Assembly: GCA_023386585.1 (NCBI GenBank)
Contig: JAEWJM010000028.1
Span: 62,001-126,000 of the forward strand
Length of the DNA: 64,000 bases
From: Bacteroidota bacterium
GTDB taxonomy: Bacteria > Bacteroidota > Bacteroidia > Flavobacteriales > Flavobacteriaceae
Direction of reading: 5' to 3'
The notes under the pieces are model-generated. The model worked only from the letters and a program-made list of their open reading frames with translations. It was not told the DNA's origin and did not search any database. The position numbers and the translations under genes are program-made. Of the stretch, positions 7,984 through 16,406 are shown piece after piece (positions within the stretch are counted from its first letter, which is position 1; every line of letters starts with the position of its first letter).

Positions 7984-8910
7984 ATGAATAAGTTACTGAT
8001 TGTAGGCACTGTCGCATTTGACGCCATCGAAACTCCATTTGGAAAAACAGATAAAATCCTTGGCGGCGCCGGAACCTACATAGGGCTTTCTGCTTCGTTC
8101 TTCAACCTGAAATCTTCGATCGTTTCCGTTGTAGGCGACGATTTTCCCCAGGAATACCTCGAGATGCTTGAAAAACGCGGAATTGACATTTCCGGACTTG
8201 AAATTGTTAAGGGCGGAAAGACTTTTTTTTGGAGTGGACGTTATCATAATGACCTGAATTCACGCGATACATTGGCAACTGAACTAAACGTGCTGGCCGA
8301 TTTTCAGCCGAAAGTTCCCGAAAATTTTCGGGATGCCGATGTGGTAATGCTCGGAAACCTGCATCCGCTGGTACAAAGCAGCGTGCTGGATCAAATGTCG
8401 ACACAACCGAAGCTGGTCGTACTTGACACAATGAATTTCTGGATGAACTGTGCTCTGACCGAACTTCTTGATGTAATCAAACGAGTGGATGTTATCACGA
8501 TAAATGACGAAGAAGCGCGCCAGCTGTCGGGTGAATATTCGTTGGTGAAAGCCGCGGCTAAAATCCATACGATGGGCCCCAAATACGTCGTGATAAAAAA
8601 AGGAGAGCACGGGGCGCTGCTTTTCCACAACAAAGAAGTGTTTTTTGCGCCGGCATTGCCACTTGAAGAAGTTTTCGATCCGACGGGCGCGGGCGATACT
8701 TTTGCCGGCGGATTTGCCGGCTACCTTACGCAAAGCGAAAACATCTCTTTCGATAACATGAAGAACGCCATCATCTACGGCTCCAACCTCGCGTCGTTTT
8801 GCGTCGAGAAGTTCGGAACCGAAAGAATGGAGCATCTTGATCGCGAGGAAGTGCTCTCGCGACTCAGGCAGTTCCGGGCGCTGACCCAGTTCGACATCGA
8901 GCTACAATAA
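7984..8910 (+). CDS. PfkB family sugar/nucleoside kinase
   Basis: 308 residues from the ATG at 7984, which gives the typical MNKLLIVGTVAFD beginning. Ribokinase-fold enzymes phosphorylate sugars or nucleosides with ATP. The N-terminal GGAGTYIG motif (residues 27-34) and the C-terminal DPTGAGDTFAGGF (232-244, catalytic base D238) are clear. The exact substrate is unknown; family members include ribokinase, adenosine kinase and fructokinase. It stands alone between a promoter and a strong terminator. Confidence 0.88.
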   Translation: MNKLLIVGTVAFDAIETPFGKTDKILGGAGTYIGLSASFFNLKSSIVSVVGDDFPQEYLEMLEKRGIDISGLEIVKGGKTFFWSGRYHNDLNSRDTLATELNVLADFQPKVPENFRDADVVMLGNLHPLVQSSVLDQMSTQPKLVVLDTMNFWMNCALTELLDVIKRVDVITINDEEARQLSGEYSLVKAAAKIHTMGPKYVVIKKGEHGALLFHNKEVFFAPALPLEEVFDPTGAGDTFAGGFAGYLTQSENISFDNMKNAIIYGSNLASFCVEKFGTERMEHLDREEVLSRLRQFRALTQFDIELQ

Positions 8911-8918
8911 TGAATTAC

Positions 8919-8940
8919 GCCCCGTCACGGGGCTTTTTTT
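8919..8940 (+). terminator. Rho-independent terminator after the PfkB gene
   Basis: GCCCC-GTCAC-GGGGC (8919-8933) followed by seven T. Confidence 0.92.
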
Positions 8941-8973
8941 GTGGTATCCGTTACGGTACTAAAACGACACACA

Positions 8974-10872
8974 ATGACTGACAGGCTAACACACGAATGC
9001 GGAATTGCCTTTTTGAGGCTTAAAAAACCGCTGGAATTTTATAAGGAAAAATACGGTTCTGCTTTCTATGGCATACAAAAAATGTATCTGCTGATGGAAA
9101 AGCAGCACAACCGCGGACAAGACGGCGCGGGATTGGCATCGATCAAGTTTGATGTCGAACCTGGCGAACGGTACATCAGCAGGCTGCGTTCAAATAATCC
9201 GCAGGCAATCCAGGATGTATTCAACCAGATTAATGGGCGAATCAATGAAGAAATTGCCGCTCATCCGGAATATGCCGACGACGTTGCGCTACAAAAGAAA
9301 AACATTCCATACATCGGTGAAGTCTTCCTTGGACATGTCCGATACGGAACTTTCGGCAAAAACAGCATTGAGAGTGTCCATCCGTTCCTGCGTCAAAATA
9401 ATTGGATGCACCGCAACCTGATCATCGCAGGGAATTTCAACATGACCAATGTTGCCGAGCTTTTCCGAAGCCTTGTTGAGCTTGGCCAACACCCTAAAGA
9501 AATGGCGGACACCGTCACCGTAATGGAAAAAATCGGGCATTTTCTCGATGAAGAAGTTACCGAACTTTATCAGGAGTGCAAGAATAACGGACTTTCGAAA
9601 AGAGAGGCTTCGCCGGTAATTGCTGAAAAATTGGACGTCGCCAAAATTTTGCGCCGGGCGTCTCGGGGCTGGGACGGCGGCTATGCAATGGCCGGGCTTT
9701 TCGGTCATGGTGATGCGTTTGTTTTCAGGGATCCCGCCGGAATCCGGCCTGCGTATTTTTATGAAGATGACGAGGTAGTCGTTGTTGCGTCGGAACGTCC
9801 TGTTATCCAAACGGTTTTTAATGTTCCCTTTGAAAGTGTTCACGAACTGACGCCCGGAAATGCGCTGATCGTCAAAAAGAGCGGCCGCGTTTCAGAAGAA
9901 GAAATTATTCCGCCAGTCGAAAAAAAATCCTGTTCCTTCGAAAGGATCTACTTTTCTCGGGGAAGCGATGCCGAAATTTACCGTGAACGCAAAATGCTCG
10001 GAAGGTTGATTTTGCCTGCCGTACTCGAAGCAATTGACAGTGACACCGATAATACGGTCTTTTCATACATACCGAATACCGCCGAAACCGCATTTTTCGG
10101 GCTGGTCGAAGCTGCTCAGGATTTCCTCAACCAGCGAAAAAACGATTACATCATCGCCAACCGGCATACGCTGACCAAGGAAACACTGCACGAACTGCTC
10201 GAAGTGAAAATTCGGACCGAAAAGGTCGCGATTAAGGATGCGAAGCTACGCACGTTCATCACCGAAGACAGCAGCCGCGATGACCTTGTGGCGCACGTTT
10301 ACGATGTCACCTATGGCGTCATCAAGCCCGAAGACAACCTGGTTATCATCGACGACAGCATTGTGCGCGGAACGACGTTGAAAATGAGCATCATCAAGAT
10401 GATGGACCGGCTCAATCCCAAACGGATTGTAATTGTCTCCTCGGCGCCGCAAATTCGTTATCCGGATTGTTACGGCATCGACATGGCGAAGCTCGAAGGA
10501 CTAATTGCTTTCCGCGCGACGCTGGAATTGCTAAAGGAGCGAAATATGTACGGACTCGTCGAAGAAGTTTATCAAAAGTGCAAATCGCAGGAGCATTTCA
10601 AGGATTCTGATGTCACCAACTTTGTCACCGAAATTTACGCGCCGTTCACTCAGGAAGAGATTTCCGATAAGATCGCCGAAATGCTTTCCTCACCCGAAAT
10701 CAATGCCGAAGTAAAAATCATTTTCCAAACGGTCGACAACTTGCACAAGGCTTGCCCGACGAATCTTGGCGATTGGTATTTTACAGGCGACTATCCAACA
10801 CCGGGCGGAAATCGCGTTGCCAACCGCGCCTTTATGAATTTTTACGAAGGAAAGGATGCGCGCGCCTATTAG
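8974..10872 (+). CDS. PurF-like amidophosphoribosyltransferase (long form)
   Basis: 632 residues. An N-terminal class II glutamine amidotransferase (nucleophile C9 in THECGIAF, with GHVRYGTFG at 120-128 and RDPAGIRPAYF near 252-263) is joined to a phosphoribosyltransferase domain with the PRPP loop VIIDDSIVRGTT (457-468). This is the PurF architecture, which makes phosphoribosylamine from PRPP and glutamine. It is over 100 residues longer than a usual PurF of about 500, and the amidotransferase residues start at position 9 without a long propeptide. It may be a second, Bacteroidota-specific paralogue. The ATG at 8974 was chosen because the upstream extension runs back into the terminator. Confidence 0.85.
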   Translation: MTDRLTHECGIAFLRLKKPLEFYKEKYGSAFYGIQKMYLLMEKQHNRGQDGAGLASIKFDVEPGERYISRLRSNNPQAIQDVFNQINGRINEEIAAHPEYADDVALQKKNIPYIGEVFLGHVRYGTFGKNSIESVHPFLRQNNWMHRNLIIAGNFNMTNVAELFRSLVELGQHPKEMADTVTVMEKIGHFLDEEVTELYQECKNNGLSKREASPVIAEKLDVAKILRRASRGWDGGYAMAGLFGHGDAFVFRDPAGIRPAYFYEDDEVVVVASERPVIQTVFNVPFESVHELTPGNALIVKKSGRVSEEEIIPPVEKKSCSFERIYFSRGSDAEIYRERKMLGRLILPAVLEAIDSDTDNTVFSYIPNTAETAFFGLVEAAQDFLNQRKNDYIIANRHTLTKETLHELLEVKIRTEKVAIKDAKLRTFITEDSSRDDLVAHVYDVTYGVIKPEDNLVIIDDSIVRGTTLKMSIIKMMDRLNPKRIVIVSSAPQIRYPDCYGIDMAKLEGLIAFRATLELLKERNMYGLVEEVYQKCKSQEHFKDSDVTNFVTEIYAPFTQEEISDKIAEMLSSPEINAEVKIIFQTVDNLHKACPTNLGDWYFTGDYPTPGGNRVANRAFMNFYEGKDARAY

Positions 10873-10920
10873 GCGTACTCTAAATAAGTACTTTATCGAC
10901 TTTTAGCGCATTTCATCTAT

Positions 10921-10928
10921 TATTTTTG
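10921..10928 (+). promoter_or_regulatory. Putative -7 box (TATTTTTG) of a small RNA
   Basis: TATTTTTG matches TANNTTTG exactly in a 265-base gap without protein genes. No perfect TTG is at -33; TTT at 10901-10903 lies 17 bases upstream. Confidence 0.45.
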
Positions 10929-10933
10929 TGTGC

Positions 10934-11031
10934 GCTGAAGTGCTGCTATACATTTGGACTACCATAGCATTAGTAGGTTAAGTTTATGGTAGATTTGGGG
11001 CAAAAAGGGTGAAAGCAATTTCACCTTTTTT
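10934..11031 (+). ncRNA. Candidate small non-coding RNA between the PurF-like gene and sodA
   Basis: About 98 bases between a promoter-like box (10921-10928) and a clear terminator (11008-11031), with no protein frame of note. The interior holds a perfect eight-base-pair stem, CTACCATA/TATGGTAG, with an 18-base loop. A possible UGCU/GGCA closing stem lies outside a larger bulge. This rod-with-bulge layout recalls 6S RNA, and a 6S-Flavo class is known in this phylum, but I cannot confirm membership. A long 3' UTR of the upstream gene is the main alternative. Confidence 0.4.
11008..11031 (+). terminator. Rho-independent terminator
   Basis: GGTGAAA-GCAA-TTTCACC followed by six T. It lies 135 bases past the PurF-like stop, so it more likely ends the candidate small RNA than that gene directly. 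Confidence 0.88.
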
Positions 11032-11056
11032 ATTGGAAATAACTCAACAGATATAT

Positions 11057-11092
11057 AAAAAAAGCAGCGGTTCGAATTGAGCCGCTGCTTTT
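11057..11092 (-). terminator. Terminator of sodA (possibly two-way)
   Basis: AAAAGCAGCGG and CCGCTGCTTTT form an 11-base-pair stem with an 11-base loop. On the minus strand it is followed by seven T. Confidence 0.9.
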
Positions 11093-11137
11093 GTTTTTGC
11101 AGAATTAAGATCCTAAATCAGAATCTAAATTCTACGA

Positions 11138-11746
11138 CTATTTCTCGGTCGCATAACGCCGCGACACTTCTTCCCAATTGATCACATTAAAGAAAGCTTC
11201 AATATAGTCGGGACGGCGATTTTGATAATTCAGGTAGTACGCGTGCTCCCAAACATCCATTCCAAGAATCGGAACGCCGCCGCAGCCAACATCGGGCATT
11301 AATGGATTGTCCTGGTTGGGAGTGCTGCAGACTTCAACCTTTCCGCCTTTATGGACGCAAAGCCACGCCCATCCGGAACCGAATTGCGTTGCTCCCGCTT
11401 TCGCGAACTTTGCCTTGAATTCCTGAAACGATCCAAATGCGTTGTCAATCGCATCGGCAAGTTCACCCTGTGGTTCGCCTCCGCCGTTTGGCGACATTAC
11501 TTTCCAGAAAAGGTTGTGGTTGTAAAAACCACCACCATTGTTCCTGACAGCGCTATTCGATTTTTCAAGATTGATCAGAATGTTCTCTATCGTTTTTCCT
11601 TCCAGGTCGGTGCCGGCAATCGCAGCGTTGAGGTTGGTCGTATAGGCGTTGTGGTGTTTTGTATGGTGTATCTCCATTGTCCTTGCGTCAATGTGCGGCT
11701 CGAGCGCATCGTACGCATACGGAAGTTTAGGTAATTCAAAAGCCAT
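11138..11746 (-). CDS. sodA: Superoxide dismutase, Mn type
   Basis: 202 residues from the ATG at 11746 (MAFELPKLPYAYDALEPHID). It converts superoxide to peroxide and oxygen. The metal ligands are H27, H77 (FYNHNLFW), D164 and H168 (MDVWEHAYYL). The metal-selecting residues point to manganese: Gly at 72-73 instead of Gln in the N-terminal half, and Gln145 in PNQDNPLMP in the C-terminal half. Cambialistic use of iron cannot be excluded. No signal peptide. The frame is open 52 codons upstream, but that stretch is not SOD-like. Confidence 0.95.
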   Translation of the reverse strand: MAFELPKLPYAYDALEPHIDARTMEIHHTKHHNAYTTNLNAAIAGTDLEGKTIENILINLEKSNSAVRNNGGGFYNHNLFWKVMSPNGGGEPQGELADAIDNAFGSFQEFKAKFAKAGATQFGSGWAWLCVHKGGKVEVCSTPNQDNPLMPDVGCGGVPILGMDVWEHAYYLNYQNRRPDYIEAFFNVINWEEVSRRYATEK

Positions 11747-11779
11747 GATGTTTGATTTTATTGGTTCATAATAATTTAT

Positions 11780-11787
11780 CAAATTTA
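11780..11787 (-). promoter_or_regulatory. Putative -7 box (TAAATTTG) of sodA
   Basis: Minus-strand TAAATTTG fits TANNTTTG and lies 33 bases before the sodA start. The nearest TTG is 22 bases upstream, longer than ideal. Confidence 0.4.
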
Positions 11788-11840
11788 AAAATTTAACTTT
11801 GGAATCATTCAATACGCTTCCTTTTTTTTGAAGCCATTCC

Positions 11841-11930
11841 TGCTGTCCGCTGTATCTTTTTTGCCGGTAATCCTTATTTATCAAGCGATTGCGCCAAAGC
11901 AAAAAAGGATGCCGCTTCCATCAGGGCTAA
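11841..11930 (+). repeat. Dispersed hairpin repeat, copy C (diverged)
   Basis: It shares with the copies at 29276 and 51249 the left arm TGTCCGCTGTATCTTTT and the right arm AAAAGGATGCCGCTTCCATC, separated by a longer variable loop. The outer GGCGTT and AACGC ends of the other copies are missing. It ends 10 bases before the AddA-like gene. Confidence 0.75.
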
Positions 11931-11940
11931 AAAACCACAA

Positions 11941-14900
11941 ATGATAAGCAGGCCCGCTTTCTCGATTTACGATGCCTCGGCAGGCTCCGGAAAAACCTAT
12001 ACGCTGGTAAAAGAATACCTCAAGATTATTTTATCGGCGCCCGGAAACGATTCCTACCGAAACATACTGGCGATCACTTTCACCAACAAGGCGGTGCACG
12101 AAATGAAATCGCGTGTCATCGACAGCCTTTCGGCATTTTCATCTGACGAACCTAATGAAAAGGCGTTGGCCCTAATGTGCGAAATCGAATGCGAAACAGG
12201 GATTCCGGTTGATCGCATAAAATCGAAATCCAAAGAAATCATCAGGCACATCATCCACAATTACGCTGCTTTTGATATTTCGACAATTGATAAATTCACT
12301 CACCGCGTCATTCGCGCCTTTGCGCACGATCTCGGGCTTCCGGTAACTTTCGAGGTTTCGCTCGATACCGAAGCGCTGCTGAGCGAGGCCGTCGATGCAC
12401 TGATCGCAAAAGCAGGTGAAGACGAAGTGCTGACAAAACTGTTGGTCGATTTCACAATGGAAAAAACCGACGACGACCGTAGCTGGGATATTTCGCGCGA
12501 GATTTTCGAAACCGGAAAACTGATACTGAACGAAAACAACCGCAAGGAAATCGTGCATTTCAAAGAAAAAACCATTTCGGAGTTCACGGAAATACGCAAG
12601 AAGCTAATCGAAGCCTGCAGCGGAATTGAAGCCGAATGCACCGAATTTGCCGATGTCGCACTGAATTTACTCGCAAAAAGTGCCGTCGACCTTGCATCTT
12701 TTTCGGCTGGGAATTTTCCAAAACACCTGAACTTCATCAAAAACAACGAACTAAAAAGCACGCACAAGAAATATTTTGAGCCTGAAGATATCCGAATCAA
12801 CAAAAATGCGCGCGATCGCGACGTCATCGAACAGCTCACACCCGAATTGCTGCAGATTTTGGCGCAAGTCTACAAAAACCACCAGAAGCGCGACTTTTAT
12901 CAGGCATTCCTGAAAAACATAACGCCGTTGTCGCTGTTGAATATCGTAGGTCAGGAACTTGCGAATCTTCAAAAAGAACAACAAGTGCTTTCAATTGCCG
13001 AATTCAACAAGCTGATCAACGATGAAATCCAGAACCAGCCGGCGCCTTTTATCTACGAGCGAATGGGCGAACGCTACCGGCATTTCTTCATCGACGAGTT
13101 TCAGGATACGTCCGAAATGCAGTGGCTGAACCTGATCCCGCTGATCGATAATGCGCTTTCGTCGCAGGACATGTCTGGAAATGCGGGTTCACTGATGATA
13201 GTTGGCGATCCGAAGCAGTCCATTTACCGTTGGCGCGGCGGAAAAGCGGAACAGTTCATCGCGCTTGCCGGTGGCGTCAATCCGTTTAACAATCCTGACA
13301 GACAACTTTTTGCGCTTGACACGAACTATCGAAGTTTTCGGCAAGTTGTTGATTTCAATAATGATTTTTTCAAATACCTGGCGACGCATTTCACTCATGC
13401 GGATTATCGTGATCTGTATGCAAACCGCTGCCGACAAAAAGATTGTGGTAAAGAAGGCGGTTATGTCAACCTTTCATTTATCGACCCCGCAATTGCAGAC
13501 GATGAAGAATCTGATGACAAGACGGCGCTATACCTCAAAGCCACGATTTCGACGATACACCGCGTCCTGGCAGAAGGTTTTGCGCTTTCGGATCTCGTAG
13601 TACTCACGCGAAAACGCGAACAAGGCGTTGCCGTTGCGGCACATCTGACTGAAAATGAAATTCCGATTCTTTCGTCGGAGACACTTTTGATCGCGAATTC
13701 CGATGACGTGCGATTTATCGTCGACTGTCTGAATTTCCTGCGAAATGCAAACGACCGGGAATCCTTGGCCAACTTACTCCGGTTTGTTGCGGCACGGAGG
13801 GTTGAAAAAATTGGAGTCCATGATTTTATTGCCGGCGGATTGTCAAAAAAGGACGATTTGGAACTCGAATCGTGGCTTGCTGATAATGGTGTATCCCTTT
13901 CGTTCGCTCGCCTTCGCAAAAAAACGCTTTATGAGTCGGCCGAAACAATCATCGACCGATGCATTCCTGAAAAAAGGAGCAGCGCCTACGTGCAATACTT
14001 CCTCGACATCGTCCTCGAGCGTGACATGAAGGCCAACGCCGGAATATCTGATTTTCTTCAATATTGGGAAAAGAACGCTGAAAAATTGAGCATTCCGTCG
14101 CCCGAGGAAGCCAACGCAATCCGCATCATGACCATCCACAAATCTAAAGGACTAGAGTTCCCCGTGGTTATTTTTCCATTCGCAGACGAGGATTACAGCA
14201 GGAAAGTCCGCGATAAGATCTGGCTTGATTTCGATGAGGAAACTTTTTCGCTTCCGCGTGTTTTGATAGACAACAACGGAGCGGTCGAAACTTTCGGCGA
14301 TGAGGCGTCTGAATCCTTTCGGCAGAAAAAGCAGGAAGAACTTCTCGACAACATCAATTTGCTTTATGTTGCGCTTACCCGTGCCGAAGAGCAGCTTTTT
14401 GTGATATCGGCGATGAACCTTAATAAATATGGCGAAATCAAGCAAGGTACTGCGTCTTCATTTTTCCTGACTTATCTTGAACAGCTCCATTTATTTGACC
14501 CAAAAGTTTTTAACTATAAATTTGGCGAGCGCAAACGGGTATCAAAAGCTCGGGCAATTCCAAAGCAGGTCAATGAGATTCAGCCGGTGAACCAACTTTT
14601 GGACACTAAATCGATTAAAATCGCAAGACGCGAATCCCTTATGTGGGGAACGACACAACAGGAAGCGATCGAATACGGAAACGTTGTGCACGAAGTCCTT
14701 TCCCACGTAAGAACGGCGGCCGATATTGAATTGGCGATCGAAAAAGCGCTCGAGGACGGAATAATTACATCGCTTCAACAGGATGCCGTGCGCATGGCCA
14801 TTCAGGAAGTAACGTCGCATCCGGAGCTTGCGGGCTTTTTTGACGGAAAGGGACAGTTATACAATGAGCAGGTAATCGTTCGCCCCGGCCAGCCAATTGT

Positions 14901-15087
14901 CAAACCTGACCGAATCCTGATCAGTGAAAATGACGCCTGGATTCTTGATTACAAAACCGGCGCGCACAATCCGAAATATGCCGCTCAACTTGACGGGTAC
15001 GCATCGGCGCTTGCAGACATGGGATATTTAGTGACCAAAAAGACATTGGCGTATCTTGGCGAGGAAGTAAAAGTGATAAATTTGTAA
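11941..15087 (+). CDS. addA: AddA/RecB-like helicase-nuclease
   Basis: 1048 residues. An SF1 (UvrD-type) helicase with Walker A ASAGSGKTYT (12-21), Walker B FIDEFQDTSEMQW, motif III GDPKQSIYRWRGG and motif VI region LLYVALTRAEEQLF. A RecB-type PD-(D/E)XK nuclease domain is at the C-terminus (GNVVHEVLSHV, then WILDYKTGAHNPKYAAQLDGY). AddAB processes double-strand ends for RecA loading. Its likely partner is the AddB-like protein at 17869, with kbl and an OmpA gene in between. The symbol follows the family and not a test of function. Confidence 0.88.
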   Translation: MISRPAFSIYDASAGSGKTYTLVKEYLKIILSAPGNDSYRNILAITFTNKAVHEMKSRVIDSLSAFSSDEPNEKALALMCEIECETGIPVDRIKSKSKEIIRHIIHNYAAFDISTIDKFTHRVIRAFAHDLGLPVTFEVSLDTEALLSEAVDALIAKAGEDEVLTKLLVDFTMEKTDDDRSWDISREIFETGKLILNENNRKEIVHFKEKTISEFTEIRKKLIEACSGIEAECTEFADVALNLLAKSAVDLASFSAGNFPKHLNFIKNNELKSTHKKYFEPEDIRINKNARDRDVIEQLTPELLQILAQVYKNHQKRDFYQAFLKNITPLSLLNIVGQELANLQKEQQVLSIAEFNKLINDEIQNQPAPFIYERMGERYRHFFIDEFQDTSEMQWLNLIPLIDNALSSQDMSGNAGSLMIVGDPKQSIYRWRGGKAEQFIALAGGVNPFNNPDRQLFALDTNYRSFRQVVDFNNDFFKYLATHFTHADYRDLYANRCRQKDCGKEGGYVNLSFIDPAIADDEESDDKTALYLKATISTIHRVLAEGFALSDLVVLTRKREQGVAVAAHLTENEIPILSSETLLIANSDDVRFIVDCLNFLRNANDRESLANLLRFVAARRVEKIGVHDFIAGGLSKKDDLELESWLADNGVSLSFARLRKKTLYESAETIIDRCIPEKRSSAYVQYFLDIVLERDMKANAGISDFLQYWEKNAEKLSIPSPEEANAIRIMTIHKSKGLEFPVVIFPFADEDYSRKVRDKIWLDFDEETFSLPRVLIDNNGAVETFGDEASESFRQKKQEELLDNINLLYVALTRAEEQLFVISAMNLNKYGEIKQGTASSFFLTYLEQLHLFDPKVFNYKFGERKRVSKARAIPKQVNEIQPVNQLLDTKSIKIARRESLMWGTTQQEAIEYGNVVHEVLSHVRTAADIELAIEKALEDGIITSLQQDAVRMAIQEVTSHPELAGFFDGKGQLYNEQVIVRPGQPIVKPDRILISENDAWILDYKTGAHNPKYAAQLDGYASALADMGYLVTKKTLAYLGEEVKVINL

Positions 15088-15102
15088 GATTAAAAGAAAC
15101 CT

Positions 15103-16302
15103 ATGTACGGAAATATAAAAGAGTACCTTCAGAAGGAACTTGAAAACATCGAAGAAAACGGCTTGTTCAAAAAGGAAAGAATCATCACTTCGCCGCAAGG
15201 CGCTGAGATCACAATTTCGACAGGTGAGAAAGTGCTGAATTTTTGCGCCAACAATTATCTTGGACTTTCGTCGCACCCGGAGGTGATACAGGCAGCAAAA
15301 GATACAATGGATACGCATGGTTTCGGAATGTCGTCGGTAAGATTCATTTGCGGGACGCAAGACATCCACAAGGAGTTGGAACGCAAGATCGCGGAGTTCT
15401 ATGGCACCGAGGATACTATTTTGTATGCTGCTGCATTTGATGCCAACGGAGGTGTTTTTGAGCCATTATTCAATGAACAGGACGCGATTATTTCCGACTC
15501 GCTCAACCACGCATCCATCATTGACGGCGTACGGCTTTGCAAGGCGATGCGTTTCAGATATGAAAACAGCGACATGGCTGACCTTGAACAGCAGCTGATA
15601 AAGGCCAACGAGGCCGGAGCGCGTTTTAAAATAGTGGTGACCGATGGCGTCTTTTCGATGGATGGACTTGTAGCGCCGCTTGACAAGATTTGTGACCTCG
15701 CCGATAAGTACGATGCACTGGTTATGATTGACGAATGTCATGCCGCAGGTTTCATCGGAATGCATGGCAAAGGAACGCCCAAGGCTAAAAACGTCATGGG
15801 CCGGGTTGACATTATAACCGGGACCTTGGGCAAAGCGTTAGGCGGTGCAATGGGCGGTTATACTACCGGCAAAAAGGAAATTATCGAATTGTTGCGCCAG
15901 CGCTCCAGGCCATACCTGTTTTCAAACTCCCTTGCGCCTGCTATCGTTGGAGCCTCAATCAAGGTTTTTGAAATTCTTGCCCGTGATACAAGCCTTCGCG
16001 ACAAGCTCGAGTGGAATACGAACTACTTCAAGAAAGGGATGAAAGCGGCCGGATTTGATATCGTTGATGGTGATTCGGCAATTGTTCCGGTGATGCTGTA
16101 CGATGCAAAACTCGCACAAAAAATGTCTGAGGAATTGCTTAAAAAAGGTATTTATGTCATTGGGTTTTTCTTCCCGGTTGTTCCGCGCGAAAAAGCCAGG
16201 ATCAGGGTGCAGTTATCTGCGGCACATTCACAGCAACACCTTGATACTGCTATCGCCGCGTTCACCGAAGTAGGTCTTCAGCTTGGTGTCATAAAAAATT
16301 GA
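15103..16302 (+). CDS. kbl: Glycine C-acetyltransferase (2-amino-3-ketobutyrate CoA ligase)
   Basis: 399 residues, a PLP-dependent alpha-oxoamine synthase. It cleaves 2-amino-3-oxobutyrate with CoA to glycine and acetyl-CoA in threonine breakdown. The PLP lysine is K244 (ITGTLGKALGGAMGGY), with D210 and H213 in VMIDECHAAGF and H137 (SLNHASIIDG) stacking on the cofactor. Length and the start MYGNIKEYLQKEL agree with Kbl rather than serine palmitoyltransferase. It begins 15 bases after the AddA-like gene, so it may be co-transcribed. No threonine dehydrogenase is next to it. Confidence 0.94.
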   Translation: MYGNIKEYLQKELENIEENGLFKKERIITSPQGAEITISTGEKVLNFCANNYLGLSSHPEVIQAAKDTMDTHGFGMSSVRFICGTQDIHKELERKIAEFYGTEDTILYAAAFDANGGVFEPLFNEQDAIISDSLNHASIIDGVRLCKAMRFRYENSDMADLEQQLIKANEAGARFKIVVTDGVFSMDGLVAPLDKICDLADKYDALVMIDECHAAGFIGMHGKGTPKAKNVMGRVDIITGTLGKALGGAMGGYTTGKKEIIELLRQRSRPYLFSNSLAPAIVGASIKVFEILARDTSLRDKLEWNTNYFKKGMKAAGFDIVDGDSAIVPVMLYDAKLAQKMSEELLKKGIYVIGFFFPVVPREKARIRVQLSAAHSQQHLDTAIAAFTEVGLQLGVIKN

Positions 16303-16341
16303 AAATCCAATTAAATTTATGTTATTTTTTAACATTTCACT

Positions 16342-16371
16342 TTGTGATTAATATTTATACGCTTATTTTTG
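16342..16371 (+). promoter_or_regulatory. Promoter of the OmpA-family gene
   Basis: TTG (16342-16344), 19 bases, TATTTTTG (16364-16371): both boxes and the spacing fit the Bacteroidota consensus. The ATG is 35 bases downstream of the -7 box, in a very A-rich leader, as expected for a strongly expressed gene. Confidence 0.75.
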
Positions 16372-16406
16372 CTTCATAACTTTGTAACTAAAAAATAAAA
16401 TCAAGT

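Noticed and set aside
11747..11902. 52-codon extension of SodA
   Set aside because: It has no SOD or signal-peptide features and would pass through the promoter box; normal SOD starts at 11746.
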